In this document: positions 53,042-62,998 of the stretch, in pieces
Position numbering within the stretch: the stretch's first letter is position 1
How the letters are laid out: every line of letters starts with the position of its first letter
Origin: Pseudomonas oryzihabitans NBRC 102199
GTDB taxonomy: Bacteria > Pseudomonadota > Gammaproteobacteria > Pseudomonadales > Pseudomonadaceae
DNA: 64,000 nt
Reading direction: 5' to 3'
Assembly: GCF_000730625.1 (NCBI RefSeq)
Contig: NZ_BBIT01000024.1
Coordinates: 1-64,000, forward strand
Translations under genes and position numbers: made by a program
The notes under the pieces: generated by a model
Database searches by the model: none
Told to the model about the DNA's origin: nothing
Seen by the model: only the letters and a program-made list of their open reading frames with translations

Positions 53042-55846
53042 ATGGCCGTGAAAACCCCCGCGTTTCGCAGAAAATTCCCCCTCTTGGTAACCGGCAGCCT
53101 GCTCGCCATGCAGCCCGTCACCGCCCTTATCGCCGCACCCGCCGAGCAGTTCAGCTGCAGTGCCGGCGCCGGTGGTGGCTGGTCGTGCAACACCCAGGCA
53201 CCGACCGCGGCCATCCCGCCCCGTCCCAGCAAGGGCGAGACCCAGGGCGTCGCCGCCGAGCCGGCCGCACGCAAGGGCGACGATGCCGTGCTGGTGACCG
53301 AGAGCAAGGGTCGTGCCCTCAAGTCCCGCAGCGCCGACTACAGCCACCTGGACTGGGTCCCGCGCGATCAGCTGACCCCGGCCCAGCTGGCCGAGACCGG
53401 CCCCTACTGCAGTGGCGCCTATGTCGAGCCGCAGCGCCCGGGCATGTACGACGACACCCCGACGTCCAAGGCCCCGACCTACGTCTCGGCCAAGGCCTCG
53501 CGCTACGAGCAGGAGCAGCAGGTCGCCACCCTGGCCGGCGACGTGGTACTGCGGCAGGGCGGCATGCAGGTGGAATCCCAGGAAGCCAACCTGCACCAGC
53601 TGGAGAATCGCGGCGAGCTCAAGGGCAACGTCAAATTCCGCGACAATGGCCTGCTGATGGTCGGCGACAAGGCCGATCTGCAGCTGGACAACGGCCAGGT
53701 CCAGGTCGACAACGCCGAATTCGTCATGCACCAGAGCCGCGCCCGCGGCAGCGCGCTCTATGCCAAGCGTGGCGACGACGCCATCATCCGCCTCAAGGAT
53801 GGCACCTACACCACCTGCGAACCGGGCAGCAACGCCTGGCAGGTCAAGGGCAACACCGTGACCCTGAACCCGGCCACCGGCCTGGGTTATGCGACCAACG
53901 CGACGCTGCGGGTCAAGGACATTCCGGTCCTCTATACGCCCTTCATCTACTTCCCGATCGACGACCGTCGGCAGTCCGGTTTCCTGGCGCCCTCGATCAG
54001 CACCTCCAGCGACACCGGCTTCGCGATCACCACGCCCTACTACTTCAACCTGGCGCCCAACTATGACGCCACCCTCTATCCGCGCTACATGGCCAAGCAT
54101 GGCCTGCAGACCGAGGGTGACTTCCGCTACCTGACCCGCAGCAGCGAAGGCGAGGTCTACGGTTCCTACCTCAAGGACACCGATCCGGAGCACGAGGGCG
54201 AACCGGAAGCCACCGACAACCGCTGGCTGTACGGCTGGAAGAACCGCAGCGGCCTGGATTCGCGCCTGATGGCCGAGGTCGACTACACCCGCATCAGCGA
54301 TCCCTACTACTTCCAGGACCTGGACACCGACCTCGGCATCAACAAGCCGACCTACGTCAACCAGCAGGGCCGCCTGACCTACCGTGGCGACACCTTTGTC
54401 GCCGGCCTCAACGCCCAGGCCTACCAGCTGGCCACGGTCTCCGACGTGACGCCCTACAACCGCCTGCCGCAGCTGACCCTGACCGGCGCCCTGCCCTACA
54501 ACCCGGGCGGCCTGGACTTCACCTACGACACCGAGGCGGTGCGCTTCACCCGCAGCTTCGACGACAACACCTACTTCGACCTGGACGACAACGGCAATCG
54601 CACCAACGTGCGCAACCGCCCGGACGTCAATCTCTTCGGCCTGACCCGCGCCGAAGGCAATCGCTACCATGTCGAGCCGGGCATCGCCCGCCCGATGACC
54701 GCGTCCTGGGGCTTCCTGACGCCGTCGGTGCGCTATGCCTACACGCGCTACGACCTCGACCTGGACAGCACCGGTCAGAACGACCTGAATTCGCCGCTGG
54801 TCGGCGGTGGTCGTCGCGCCTCGGCCGGTTCCAGCGTGACCAGCTTCAACGACAGCCCGACCCGTTCGGTGCCGATCTTCAGTCTCGACAGCGGCCTCTA
54901 CTTCGACCGCACCTCGAATCTGTTCGGCGAAGGCGGCAAGCAGACCCTGGAACCCCGCGCCAAGTACCTCTATGTACCCTATCGCGACCAAGACGATCTG
55001 CCAGTGTTCGATACCGGCGAATACACCTTCAGCTACAGCTCGCTGTGGCGCGACAACCGCTTCACCGGTCGCGACCGCATCGGCGACGCCAACCAGCTGG
55101 CCCTGGGTGCCACCAGCCGCTTCATCGAGCCCAACGGCTTCGAGCGCGCCAACGTCAGCTTCGGCCAGCTGTTCTACTTCCGTGACCGCGATGTCCAGCT
55201 GCCCGGCCTGACCAAGGACGACCTGGCCTATGCCCGCAGCCTGGGTCAGAACATCGACAATCCCCAGGCCACCACCTCGCGTTCGCCCTATGCCCTGGCT
55301 GGCATGTATCGCTTCAACCGCGACTGGCGCGTGAACGGCGAGTTCAACTGGGATCCGACCCTGCACCAGACCGACTCCGGCAGCGTCATGTTCCACTACC
55401 AGCCGGAAGCCGAGCCGGGCAAGATCCTCAACGTCGGCTATCGCTATCGTGACAACGTCCGGGTGTTCGATCCGAACTTCGGCCGCTTCACCTACAACAG
55501 CGACGACTACAAGGTCGACCAGCACGACATCTCCTTCATCTGGCCGATCGTGCCCCAGTGGTCCGCCATCGCCCGCTGGCAGTTCGACTACAACAAGAGC
55601 CGTACCCTGGAAGCCTTCGGTGGCTTCGAGTACGACAACTGCTGCTGGAAGCTGCGCCTGATCAGCCGCTACTGGCTCAAGAGCGAAGACGACGTCTTCT
55701 ACACCGCCCAGAGCTCCGAAGCCGATCGCGGGATCTTCCTGCAGATCGTGCTCAAGGGACTCGGCAACGTCTTCGGCGGCAAGACCGAAGGCTTCCTGGA
55801 CAGAGGCATTCAAGGCTATCGTGAACGTGAAGACCAAGCTATGTAA
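53042..55846 (+). CDS. lptD: LPS-assembly protein LptD
   Basis: This 934-aa outer-membrane protein inserts lipopolysaccharide into the outer leaflet with LptE. A signal peptide (about 1-31) is followed by the periplasmic OstA/LptA-like beta-jellyroll (about 130-330), with a [22 protein letters not shown] repeat. The C-terminal beta-barrel (about 340-934) includes the conserved NCCWKLRL Cys pair, which in E. coli forms disulfides with N-terminal Cys. Several further Cys are present near residues 37 to 120. It overlaps surA and shares its transcript. Confidence 0.97.
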   Translation: MAVKTPAFRRKFPLLVTGSLLAMQPVTALIAAPAEQFSCSAGAGGGWSCNTQAPTAAIPPRPSKGETQGVAAEPAARKGDDAVLVTESKGRALKSRSADYSHLDWVPRDQLTPAQLAETGPYCSGAYVEPQRPGMYDDTPTSKAPTYVSAKASRYEQEQQVATLAGDVVLRQGGMQVESQEANLHQLENRGELKGNVKFRDNGLLMVGDKADLQLDNGQVQVDNAEFVMHQSRARGSALYAKRGDDAIIRLKDGTYTTCEPGSNAWQVKGNTVTLNPATGLGYATNATLRVKDIPVLYTPFIYFPIDDRRQSGFLAPSISTSSDTGFAITTPYYFNLAPNYDATLYPRYMAKHGLQTEGDFRYLTRSSEGEVYGSYLKDTDPEHEGEPEATDNRWLYGWKNRSGLDSRLMAEVDYTRISDPYYFQDLDTDLGINKPTYVNQQGRLTYRGDTFVAGLNAQAYQLATVSDVTPYNRLPQLTLTGALPYNPGGLDFTYDTEAVRFTRSFDDNTYFDLDDNGNRTNVRNRPDVNLFGLTRAEGNRYHVEPGIARPMTASWGFLTPSVRYAYTRYDLDLDSTGQNDLNSPLVGGGRRASAGSSVTSFNDSPTRSVPIFSLDSGLYFDRTSNLFGEGGKQTLEPRAKYLYVPYRDQDDLPVFDTGEYTFSYSSLWRDNRFTGRDRIGDANQLALGATSRFIEPNGFERANVSFGQLFYFRDRDVQLPGLTKDDLAYARSLGQNIDNPQATTSRSPYALAGMYRFNRDWRVNGEFNWDPTLHQTDSGSVMFHYQPEAEPGKILNVGYRYRDNVRVFDPNFGRFTYNSDDYKVDQHDISFIWPIVPQWSAIARWQFDYNKSRTLEAFGGFEYDNCCWKLRLISRYWLKSEDDVFYTAQSSEADRGIFLQIVLKGLGNVFGGKTEGFLDRGIQGYREREDQAM

Positions 55847-57122
55847 CGCCCTGCGCCCGCTCGCCCTGGGCGCGGCGCTCGCCCTCACCCCCCTGGCTCA
55901 GGCTGCCGTGGTACCGCTGGACAAGGTCGTGGCCATCGTCGACAACGACGTGGTCATGCAGAGCCAGCTCGATCAGCGACTCAACGAGGTCAAGCAGAAC
56001 ATCACCCGCCGCGGCGCCGCGGCGCCGCCGGAAAGCGAATTGCGCCAGCAGGTGCTCGAGCGGCTGATCCTGGAAGACATCCAGATGCAGCTGGCCGGCC
56101 GCATGGGCGTGAAGATCTCCGACGAGGAACTCAATCAGGCCGTCGCCACCATCGCCCAGCGCAATGGCCTGAGCGTGGCCGAATTCCGTCAGGCCCTGGC
56201 CCGCGACGGTCTCTCCTACGATGCCGCGCGCGAGCAGGTCCGTCGCGAGATGATGATCAGCCGGGTGCGCCAGCGCCAGGTCGGTCAGCGCGTGCAGGTC
56301 ACCCAGCAGGAGGTGCAGAACTTCCTCGCCTCGGACCTGGGCAAGCTGCAGCTGTCCGAAGAATACCGGCTGGCCAACATCCTGATCCCGGTGGCCGACA
56401 ACGCCGGCAATGCCGGTCTCGACGCCGCCGCGCGCCAGGCCCAGGACACCTACAACCAGCTGCGTCAGGGCGCCGACTTCAACCAGCTGGCCATCGCCCG
56501 CTCGGCCGGGGACAACGCCCTCGACGGCGGCGAGATCGGCTGGCGCAAGGCTGCCCAACTGCCCCCGCCCTTCGACCGCCTGATCGGCAGTGTCGGCGTC
56601 GGTGGCATCACCCAGCCCGTGCGCGTACCTGGCGGCTTCGTGATCCTCAAGGTGGAAGAGAAGCGCGGAGGCGAGGCCAGCATCGTCGACGAGGTGCACG
56701 TCCGGCACATCCTGCTCAAGCCCAATGCCGTGCGCAGCGATGCCGAGACCCAGCGTCTGGCCGCGCGCCTGCGCGAGCGCATCCAGAACGGCGAGAGCTT
56801 CGCCACCCTGGCCAAGAGCTTCTCGGAAGATCCGGGCTCGGCGCTCAATGGCGGCGACCTGGGCTGGATCAATCCGGAATCCCTGGTCCCGGAATTCCGC
56901 GAGGTCATGAACAACTCGCCGGTCAACCAGCTGTCGCAGCCGTTCCGCACCGCCTTCGGCTGGCACATCCTGGAAGTCCTGGGTCGTCGGGCCACCGACA
57001 ATACCCAGCAGGCCCGCGAGCAGCAGGCGTTGAATCTCCTGCGTAGCCGCAAGTACGACCAGGAGCTGCAGACCTGGTTGCGGCAGATCCGCGACGAAGC
57101 CTACGTCGAGATCAAGCAGTAA
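55827..57122 (+). CDS. surA: Periplasmic peptidyl-prolyl isomerase and chaperone SurA
   Basis: This 431-aa chaperone delivers outer-membrane proteins such as LptD to the BAM complex. A signal peptide ends at AQA (about residue 26). A SurA N-terminal domain and two parvulin domains (about 170-270 and 285-385, the second with VRHILLKP) follow. I take the GTG at 55827, which gives the usual MKTKL start; an in-frame GTG at 55821 is an alternative. Both lie inside the end of lptD. Confidence 0.95.
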   Translation: MKTKLCNALRPLALGAALALTPLAQAAVVPLDKVVAIVDNDVVMQSQLDQRLNEVKQNITRRGAAAPPESELRQQVLERLILEDIQMQLAGRMGVKISDEELNQAVATIAQRNGLSVAEFRQALARDGLSYDAAREQVRREMMISRVRQRQVGQRVQVTQQEVQNFLASDLGKLQLSEEYRLANILIPVADNAGNAGLDAAARQAQDTYNQLRQGADFNQLAIARSAGDNALDGGEIGWRKAAQLPPPFDRLIGSVGVGGITQPVRVPGGFVILKVEEKRGGEASIVDEVHVRHILLKPNAVRSDAETQRLAARLRERIQNGESFATLAKSFSEDPGSALNGGDLGWINPESLVPEFREVMNNSPVNQLSQPFRTAFGWHILEVLGRRATDNTQQAREQQALNLLRSRKYDQELQTWLRQIRDEAYVEIKQ

Positions 57123-57129
57123 CCCCGAG

Positions 57130-57161
57130 GCCGCAGGCACCCCCTGCGGCCTTCTTGTTTC
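57130..57161 (+). terminator. Terminator after surA
   Basis: GGCCGCAGG (57130-57138) and CCTGCGGCC (57144-57152) pair around a 5-nt loop, followed by TTCTTGTTT. It lies 11 bp before the pdxA start, so it may be partial. Confidence 0.75.
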
Positions 57162-57172
57162 CGGAGCCCGCC

Positions 57173-58168
57173 ATGGCCCTGCGCTTCGCCCTGACCCCCG
57201 GTGAGCCCGCCGGTATCGGTCCCGACCTTTGTCTGCTGCTGGCCCGCGTGGCCCAGCCCCACGCCCTGATCGCCATCGCCAGCCGCGACCTCCTGGCCGC
57301 CCGCGCGCTCGAACTGGGACTCGCCATCGAGCTCATCAAGGTCGCCCCCGCGGCCTGGCCCGACCGCCCGGCACCCGCCGGTGCCCTCTATGTCTGGGAC
57401 ACCCCGCTGGGTGCGCCGGTGGTGACCGGCCAGCTCGACACCGCCAACGCCGCCTATGTCCTGGACACCCTGACGCGCGCCGGCCAGGGCTGCCTCGACG
57501 GCACCTTCGCCGGCATGATCACCGCGCCCGTGCACAAGGGCGTGATCAACGACGGGGGCGTGGCCTTTTCCGGCCATACCGAATTCCTCGCCGAACTGAC
57601 CCACACCCCGCAGGTGGTGATGCTGCTGGCGACCGCCGGCCTGAGAGTGGCCCTGGTCACCACCCACCTGCCGCTGCGCGAAGTGGCCGATGCCATCGAC
57701 CACCAGACGCTGCTGGACGTGACCCGCATCCTGCATGGCGATCTGCAGCGCTATTTCGGCGTGGCCCGGCCGCGCATCCTGGTCTGCGGTCTCAATCCCC
57801 ATGCCGGCGAGGGCGGTCATCTGGGCCGGGAAGAGATCGAGATCATCGAGCCGGCGCTGGACAGCCTGCGCGCCGAAGGCCTTGATCTCGTCGGACCGCT
57901 GCCCGCCGACACCCTCTTCACCCCCAAGCACCTCGAGCACTGCGATGCCGTCCTGGCCATGTACCACGACCAGGGCCTGCCGGTGCTCAAGCACAAGGGT
58001 TTCGGCGCGGCGGTCAACGTGACCCTGGGCCTGCCGATCATCCGCACCTCGGTCGACCATGGCACCGCCCTCGATCTGGCCGGCAGCGGACGCATCGACA
58101 CCGGCAGTCTGAAGGTGGCCCTGGAGACCGCCTACAGCATGGCGGCCCATCGCCGTTCGGTGACCTGA
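57173..58168 (+). CDS. pdxA: 4-hydroxythreonine-4-phosphate dehydrogenase
   Basis: This 331-aa enzyme oxidises 4-phosphohydroxy-L-threonine in pyridoxal phosphate synthesis. The [12 protein letters not shown] start, [27 protein letters not shown] and [13 protein letters not shown] motifs, with the metal-binding His and Asp residues, are present. I start at the ATG at 57173, where the family motif begins; the earlier in-frame ATG is inside the terminator arm. Confidence 0.96.
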   Translation: MALRFALTPGEPAGIGPDLCLLLARVAQPHALIAIASRDLLAARALELGLAIELIKVAPAAWPDRPAPAGALYVWDTPLGAPVVTGQLDTANAAYVLDTLTRAGQGCLDGTFAGMITAPVHKGVINDGGVAFSGHTEFLAELTHTPQVVMLLATAGLRVALVTTHLPLREVADAIDHQTLLDVTRILHGDLQRYFGVARPRILVCGLNPHAGEGGHLGREEIEIIEPALDSLRAEGLDLVGPLPADTLFTPKHLEHCDAVLAMYHDQGLPVLKHKGFGAAVNVTLGLPIIRTSVDHGTALDLAGSGRIDTGSLKVALETAYSMAAHRRSVT

Positions 58169-58256
58169 GCGCTCCGGTGACGGCCAAGGGTCTGCTAAAC
58201 TGGTGGGTCTTTGCCGTCTTGAAATCGCAGGCCCGCTGCCTGCGCCGGAGCACCTG

Positions 58257-59048
58257 ATGACCGAGCTCTACCAACACCGCGCCCGCAAGAGGTTCGGCCA
58301 GAATTTCCTGCACGACGCCGGGGTGATCCATCGCATCCTGCGCGCCATCCACGGGCGACCCGGCGAGCGCCTGCTGGAAATCGGTCCGGGCCAGGGCGCC
58401 CTGACCGAGGGCCTGCTCGGCAGCGGTGCCCGGCTCGACGTCATCGAGCTGGATCAGGACCTGATTCCCCTGCTCCGACTCAAGTTCGGCCTCAATCCGC
58501 TGTTCACCCTGCACCAGGGTGACGCCATGAAATACGACCTCTCCAGCATCGCCGCCGGCGATCGACTGCGGGTGGTGGGCAATCTGCCCTACAACATCTC
58601 CACGCCGCTGATCTTCCACCTGCTCAGCTTCGCCGACATCATCGCCGACATGCACTTCATGCTGCAGAAGGAAGTGGTGGAACGCCTGGCCGCGGTGCCG
58701 GGCAATGGCGACTGGGGTCGGTTGTCGATCATGGTGCAATACCACTGCCGCGTGGAGCACCTGTTCAATGTCGGCCCGGGCGCCTTCAATCCGCCGCCCA
58801 AGGTGGATTCGGCCATCGTGCGCCTGGTGCCCCATACCGAGCGGCCCCATGTGGCCCGCGATCCGGTCATGCTGGAGCGCGTCGTCCGCGAGGCCTTCGG
58901 CCAGCGCCGCAAGACCCTCAGGAACACCCTCAAGGGTACCCTGGACAGCGCCGCCATCGAGGCCGCCGACGTCGATCCGGGGCTGCGCCCCGAGCAGCTG
59001 GACCTGGCCGCCTATGTGCGCCTGGCCAACCAGCTGGCGTCCAGCTGA
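58257..59048 (+). CDS. rsmA: 16S rRNA (adenine-N6)-dimethyltransferase KsgA/RsmA
   Basis: This 263-aa methyltransferase dimethylates A1518 and A1519 of 16S rRNA and checks 30S assembly. [10 protein letters not shown], the SAM motif [11 protein letters not shown] and the catalytic NLPYNIS are intact. The ATG at 58257 overlaps a TGATGA and follows CGGAG. apaG follows after 34 bp. Confidence 0.97.
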   Translation: MTELYQHRARKRFGQNFLHDAGVIHRILRAIHGRPGERLLEIGPGQGALTEGLLGSGARLDVIELDQDLIPLLRLKFGLNPLFTLHQGDAMKYDLSSIAAGDRLRVVGNLPYNISTPLIFHLLSFADIIADMHFMLQKEVVERLAAVPGNGDWGRLSIMVQYHCRVEHLFNVGPGAFNPPPKVDSAIVRLVPHTERPHVARDPVMLERVVREAFGQRRKTLRNTLKGTLDSAAIEAADVDPGLRPEQLDLAAYVRLANQLASS

Positions 59049-59082
59049 AGCCTTTCCACCCGCCTCCGCAGAGAATTCTCCC

Positions 59083-59469
59083 GTGACCGAGCCCGATCCG
59101 CGCTATCTCATCACCGTGCAGGTCACCACCCGCTACCTGCCCGAGCAATCCAGTGCCAGCCAGGAGCGCTACGCCTTCGCCTACGACGTGAGCATCCGCA
59201 ACGACGGCCAGTTGCCGGCGCAGCTGCTCAGCCGTCATTGGATCATCACCGATGGCAACGGCGAGGCGCAGGAAGTGCGCGGGCCGGGCGTGGTGGGCGA
59301 GCAGCCGCTAATCGCCCCAGGCGCAACCCACAGCTACTCCAGCGGCACCCTGATGCCGACCCAGGTCGGCAGCATGAGGGGCAGCTACCAGATGGTCGCC
59401 AGCGATGGCCATCTCTTCGAAGCCGCCATCCCCACCTTCCGCCTGGCCGTACCCGGCTCGCTGCACTAG
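59083..59469 (+). CDS. apaG: ApaG domain protein
   Basis: This 128-aa protein is a single ApaG immunoglobulin-like domain ([17 protein letters not shown], then [12 protein letters not shown], then [22 protein letters not shown]). The start is a GTG at 59083. ApaG binds pyrophosphate or nucleotides in some homologues; its role is not settled. It lies between rsmA and apaH in the usual order. Confidence 0.94.
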   Translation: MTEPDPRYLITVQVTTRYLPEQSSASQERYAFAYDVSIRNDGQLPAQLLSRHWIITDGNGEAQEVRGPGVVGEQPLIAPGATHSYSSGTLMPTQVGSMRGSYQMVASDGHLFEAAIPTFRLAVPGSLH

Positions 59470-59477
59470 GAGTCCCG

Positions 59478-60299
59478 ATGACGCTGTACGCCGTTGGCGA
59501 TCTGCAAGGTTGCCTCGACCCGCTCAAATGCCTCCTCGACGAGGTCCGCTTCGATCCCGCGCAGGACCGCCTCTGGCTGGTAGGGGATCTGGTCAACCGC
59601 GGACCTCAGTCCCTGGAAACCCTGAGATACCTGTACGCGATGCGCGATTCGCTGGTCAGCGTCCTGGGCAACCACGACCTGCACCTGCTGGCGGTGGCCC
59701 TGGGCGGCGCCCGGCTGAAGAAACAGGACACCCTGAGCGACATCCTCGCCGCCCCCGATCGCGACGAATTGCTGCTTTGGCTGCGCCATCTGCCGCTGAT
59801 CCAGCACGATGCGGAGCGCAATTATGTGCTGGTCCACGCTGGGCTGCCACCGCAGTGGACGCTGGGTCAGGCGCTGAGTCTGGCCGGCGAAGTCGAAGCC
59901 GTGCTGCGCGATGACCAGGCCCATGTGCCCTTTCTCGAGCAGATGTATGGCAACGAGCCGGCGCTCTGGCAAGATGATCTCCAAGGCCAGGAACGCCTGC
60001 GCCTGATCACCAACTACCTGACGCGCATGAGATTCTGCAGCGCCGAAGGTCGTCTGGAATTCAAGAGCAAGGAAGGCCTGGACAGCGCACCGGCCGGCTT
60101 CGCCCCCTGGTTCAGCCATGAGCACCGGCTGACCCGCAACGTGCGCATCCTGTTCGGCCACTGGGCCGCGCTCAAGGGTCGCTGCGCGGCGCCCAATGTC
60201 GAGGCCCTCGACAGCGGCTGCGTCTGGGGCGGCGACATGACCCTGCTCGACGTCGACGGCAACCGCCGTCATCTCTGTAGTTGCAAGGAGAAGAAATGA
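59478..60299 (+). CDS. apaH: Diadenosine tetraphosphatase, symmetrical
   Basis: This 273-aa metallophosphatase splits Ap4A into two ADP and in E. coli also removes Np4 caps from RNA. The dimetal motifs [14 protein letters not shown] and GNHD are intact, with FGHWAALKG near the C-terminus. The ATG at 59478 follows AGGAG by 5 bp. The stop overlaps glpE. Confidence 0.96.
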   Translation: MTLYAVGDLQGCLDPLKCLLDEVRFDPAQDRLWLVGDLVNRGPQSLETLRYLYAMRDSLVSVLGNHDLHLLAVALGGARLKKQDTLSDILAAPDRDELLLWLRHLPLIQHDAERNYVLVHAGLPPQWTLGQALSLAGEVEAVLRDDQAHVPFLEQMYGNEPALWQDDLQGQERLRLITNYLTRMRFCSAEGRLEFKSKEGLDSAPAGFAPWFSHEHRLTRNVRILFGHWAALKGRCAAPNVEALDSGCVWGGDMTLLDVDGNRRHLCSCKEKK

Positions 60300-60622
60300 G
60301 CGAATTCACCTGTATCTCCCCCGAGCGGGCCCTGGAGCTGCGCAGCCAGGGCGCCCAGATCGTCGACATCCGCGATCCGCACAGCTACGCCTCCCTGCAC
60401 GTCGCCGGGGCGCAGCGGCTCGACAACCAGAACATCCACGACTTCATCGCCGCCGCCGATCTGGACGCGCCGCTGCTGGTGTTCTGCTACCACGGTCACT
60501 CCAGCCAGAGTGCGGCCGCCTTCCTGGCCGGCCAGGGCTTCAGCCAGGTCTACAGCGTCGACGGCGGCTTCGAAAACTGGCGCACCCGCTATCCCGACGA
60601 GACCGCCAGCGGCCAGGCCTGA
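60296..60622 (+). CDS. glpE: Thiosulfate sulfurtransferase GlpE (rhodanese)
   Basis: This 108-aa single-domain rhodanese moves sulfane sulfur from thiosulfate to a thiol acceptor. The catalytic Cys is in the short 6-residue loop CYHGHSS near residue 65, as in GlpE. The ATG at 60296 overlaps the apaH stop. It is the last gene of the lptD-side run. Confidence 0.94.
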   Translation: MSEFTCISPERALELRSQGAQIVDIRDPHSYASLHVAGAQRLDNQNIHDFIAAADLDAPLLVFCYHGHSSQSAAAFLAGQGFSQVYSVDGGFENWRTRYPDETASGQA

Positions 60623-60999
60623 GCGGGCCTCTAGCACAGCCGATTGACGCTGTCGTTACAAGAATAAACCGAATTGGCTCTTCCACATCTCGCAGATAGG
60701 ACTATTCTGGAATCAGGCCCTCCGGAAACGGCGGGCTCGATAACCGGCTTTGGACCATCGGTGTAACCACTGGAGATTCGGGGGAATTCCAGGGGGACCG
60801 TTTCCATCGGTCTCCTTCGTGCGTCTCTCGAAACCCAACCCTATTCTGCAGGCGTGTAAGGATCGATTAGGCAAGACGACCGCGAAGGTATTAGAGACGT
60901 TATCTTTCGTCGCCCGGCATGACCGCTCCCCACCGGCAGCAAGGCAAGGCTCCAGGCATCGATTCCAAGCTGGTCCAGGGTATCCAGCGAGGAGACGTC
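60623..60999. other. Intergenic region, glpE / prkA
   Basis: These 377 bp carry no supported gene. A hairpin, GCCCTCCG / CGGCGGGC with a GAAA tetraloop and one mismatch, lies at 60717-60736, but no T-tract follows, so it may be leader structure rather than a terminator. CTATTCTG occurs at 60702-60709 and again at 60841-60848 and could be a stationary-phase (RpoS) -10. No strong -35 or sigma-54 site was found. Confidence 0.5.
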
Positions 61000-62922
61000 A
61001 TGAGCATTTTCAGTCACTTCCAGGGGCGTTTTGAAGCGACTCGCCAGGAAGAGTATTCCCTTCAGGAATACCTTGAGATCTGCAAGAAGGATCGTACCGC
61101 CTTTGCCAGTGCCGCCGAGCGCATGCTCATGGCCATCGGCGAACCCGAACTGGTGGACACCACCAGTGATTCACGCCTGTCGCGCATCTTTTCCAACAAG
61201 GTCATCCGCCGCTATCCGGCCTTTGCCGACTTCCATGGCATGGAAGACTGCATCGAGCAGATCGTGTCCTACTTCCGCCATGCGGCGCAGGGATTGGAAG
61301 AGAAGAAGCAGATCCTCTATCTGCTCGGCCCGGTGGGCGGCGGCAAGTCGTCCCTCGCGGAGAAACTCAAGCACCTGATCGAGAAGATCCCCTTCTACGC
61401 CATCAAGGGCTCGCCGGTATTCGAATCGCCCCTCGGGCTGTTCAATCCCGACGAAGACGGCCAGATCCTCGAAGAGGACTACGGCATCCCCCGTCATTAC
61501 CTGCGCAGCATCATGTCGCCCTGGGCGGCCAAGCGCCTGCAGGAATTCGGCGGCGACATCAGCAAGTTCCGGGTGGTCAAGCTCTACCCCTCCATCCTCA
61601 ACCAGATCGCCATCGCCAAGACCGAACCGGGCGACGAGAACAACCAGGACATCTCCGCGCTGGTAGGCAAGGTGGACATCCGCAAGCTGGAGGAATACCC
61701 GCAGAACGATGCGGACGCCTACAGCTATTCCGGCGCCCTGTGCCGGGCTAACCAGGGCCTGATGGAATTCGTGGAGATGTTCAAGGCCCCGATCAAGGTC
61801 CTGCACCCTTTGCTGACCGCGACCCAGGAAGGCAACTACAACAGCACCGAAGGCCTCGGCGCCCTGCCCTACAGCGGCATCATCCTGGCCCACTCCAACG
61901 AATCCGAGTGGCACACCTTCCGCAACAACAAGAACAACGAGGCCTTCATCGACCGGATCTACATCGTCAAGGTGCCCTACTGCCTGCGCGTCTCCGACGA
62001 GATCCACATCTACGACAAGCTCTTGGTCAACAGCTCCCTGGCCAGCGCCCATTGCGCGCCGGATACCCTGAAGATGCTGGCCCAGTTCTCGGTGCTCTCG
62101 CGCCTCAAGGAACCGGAAAACTCCAACATCTATTCGAAGATGCGCGTCTATGACGGCGAGAATCTCAAGGACACCGATCCCAAGGCCAAGTCGATCCAGG
62201 AATACCGCGACAGCGCCGGCGTCGACGAGGGCATGAACGGCCTCTCGACCCGCTTCGCCTTCAAGATCCTCTCGCGGGTGTTCAACTTCGACGCCAACGA
62301 GATCGCGGCCAACCCGGTGCACCTGCTCTATGTGCTGGAGCAGCAGATCGAAGCCGAGCAATTCCCGGCCGAGACCCGCGAGCGCTACATGAGATTCATC
62401 AAGGAATACCTGGCGCCGCGCTACGTGGAATTCATCGGCAAGGAGATCCAGACCGCCTACCTCGAGTCCTACAGCGAATACGGCCAGAACATCTTCGACC
62501 GCTATGTGCTCTATGCCGACTTCTGGATCCAGGACCAGGAATACCGCGATCCGGAAACCGGCGAGATCCTCAATCGCGCCTCCCTCAACGAGGAACTGGA
62601 AAAGATCGAGAAACCGGCCGGCATCAGCAATCCGAAGGATTTCCGCAACGAGATCGTCAACTTCGTGTTGCGCGCCCGTGCCAACAATAACGGCAAGAAT
62701 CCGAGCTGGCTGTCCTACGAGAAGCTGCGTGCGGTGATCGAGAAGAAGATGTTCTCCAACACCGAGGAGTTGCTGCCGGTCATCAGCTTCAATGCCAAGG
62801 CCAGCAAGGAAGACCAGCAGAAGCACAGCGACTTCGTGACCCGCATGGTCCAGCGCGGGTACACCGAGAAGCAGGTGCGACTGCTGTCCGAGTGGTATTC
62901 ACGGGTGCGCAAGTCGCAGTAA
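61000..62922 (+). CDS. prkA: PrkA family serine protein kinase (YeaG)
   Basis: This 640-aa protein has an N-terminal AAA-type P-loop domain with Walker A LGPVGGGKSSLAEKLK (about residue 110) and a C-terminal PrkA kinase domain (about 380-640). It is induced in starvation and stationary phase in E. coli. I start at the ATG at 61000, 6 bp after AGGAG, rather than the upstream in-frame ATG at 60919. It is followed by yeaH, with which it forms a conserved pair (spoVR usually comes next). Confidence 0.95.
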   Translation: MSIFSHFQGRFEATRQEEYSLQEYLEICKKDRTAFASAAERMLMAIGEPELVDTTSDSRLSRIFSNKVIRRYPAFADFHGMEDCIEQIVSYFRHAAQGLEEKKQILYLLGPVGGGKSSLAEKLKHLIEKIPFYAIKGSPVFESPLGLFNPDEDGQILEEDYGIPRHYLRSIMSPWAAKRLQEFGGDISKFRVVKLYPSILNQIAIAKTEPGDENNQDISALVGKVDIRKLEEYPQNDADAYSYSGALCRANQGLMEFVEMFKAPIKVLHPLLTATQEGNYNSTEGLGALPYSGIILAHSNESEWHTFRNNKNNEAFIDRIYIVKVPYCLRVSDEIHIYDKLLVNSSLASAHCAPDTLKMLAQFSVLSRLKEPENSNIYSKMRVYDGENLKDTDPKAKSIQEYRDSAGVDEGMNGLSTRFAFKILSRVFNFDANEIAANPVHLLYVLEQQIEAEQFPAETRERYMRFIKEYLAPRYVEFIGKEIQTAYLESYSEYGQNIFDRYVLYADFWIQDQEYRDPETGEILNRASLNEELEKIEKPAGISNPKDFRNEIVNFVLRARANNNGKNPSWLSYEKLRAVIEKKMFSNTEELLPVISFNAKASKEDQQKHSDFVTRMVQRGYTEKQVRLLSEWYSRVRKSQ

Positions 62923-62943
62923 GGCAGCCTGAGGCTGAACCCG

Positions 62944-62968
62944 CGACGACGCGCCTGCCGCGTCGTCG
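62944..62968 (+). other. Intercistronic stem-loop, prkA / yeaH
   Basis: CGACGACGCG (62944-62953) and CGCGTCGTCG (62959-62968) form a perfect 10-bp stem with a 5-nt loop, in a 76-bp gap. There is no T-tract, so it more likely stabilises or processes the mRNA than terminates it. Confidence 0.65.
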
Positions 62969-62998
62969 TGGCGTCCTGCAATAGCCCGGAGGGCCTGT

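Noticed and set aside
53036-55888. 950-codon open frame antisense to lptD
   Set aside because: It is Val/Ala/Gly-rich with no signal, motif or start context. It mirrors lptD codon use.
57155-57172. Earlier in-frame ATG of pdxA
   Set aside because: It lies at the end of the surA terminator and adds six residues before the conserved start [15 protein letters not shown].
60700-60999. GGA motifs in the prkA leader as an RsmA-sponge RNA
   Set aside because: About eight GGA triplets occur, close to chance for this base composition. There is no intrinsic terminator and few lie in hairpin loops.
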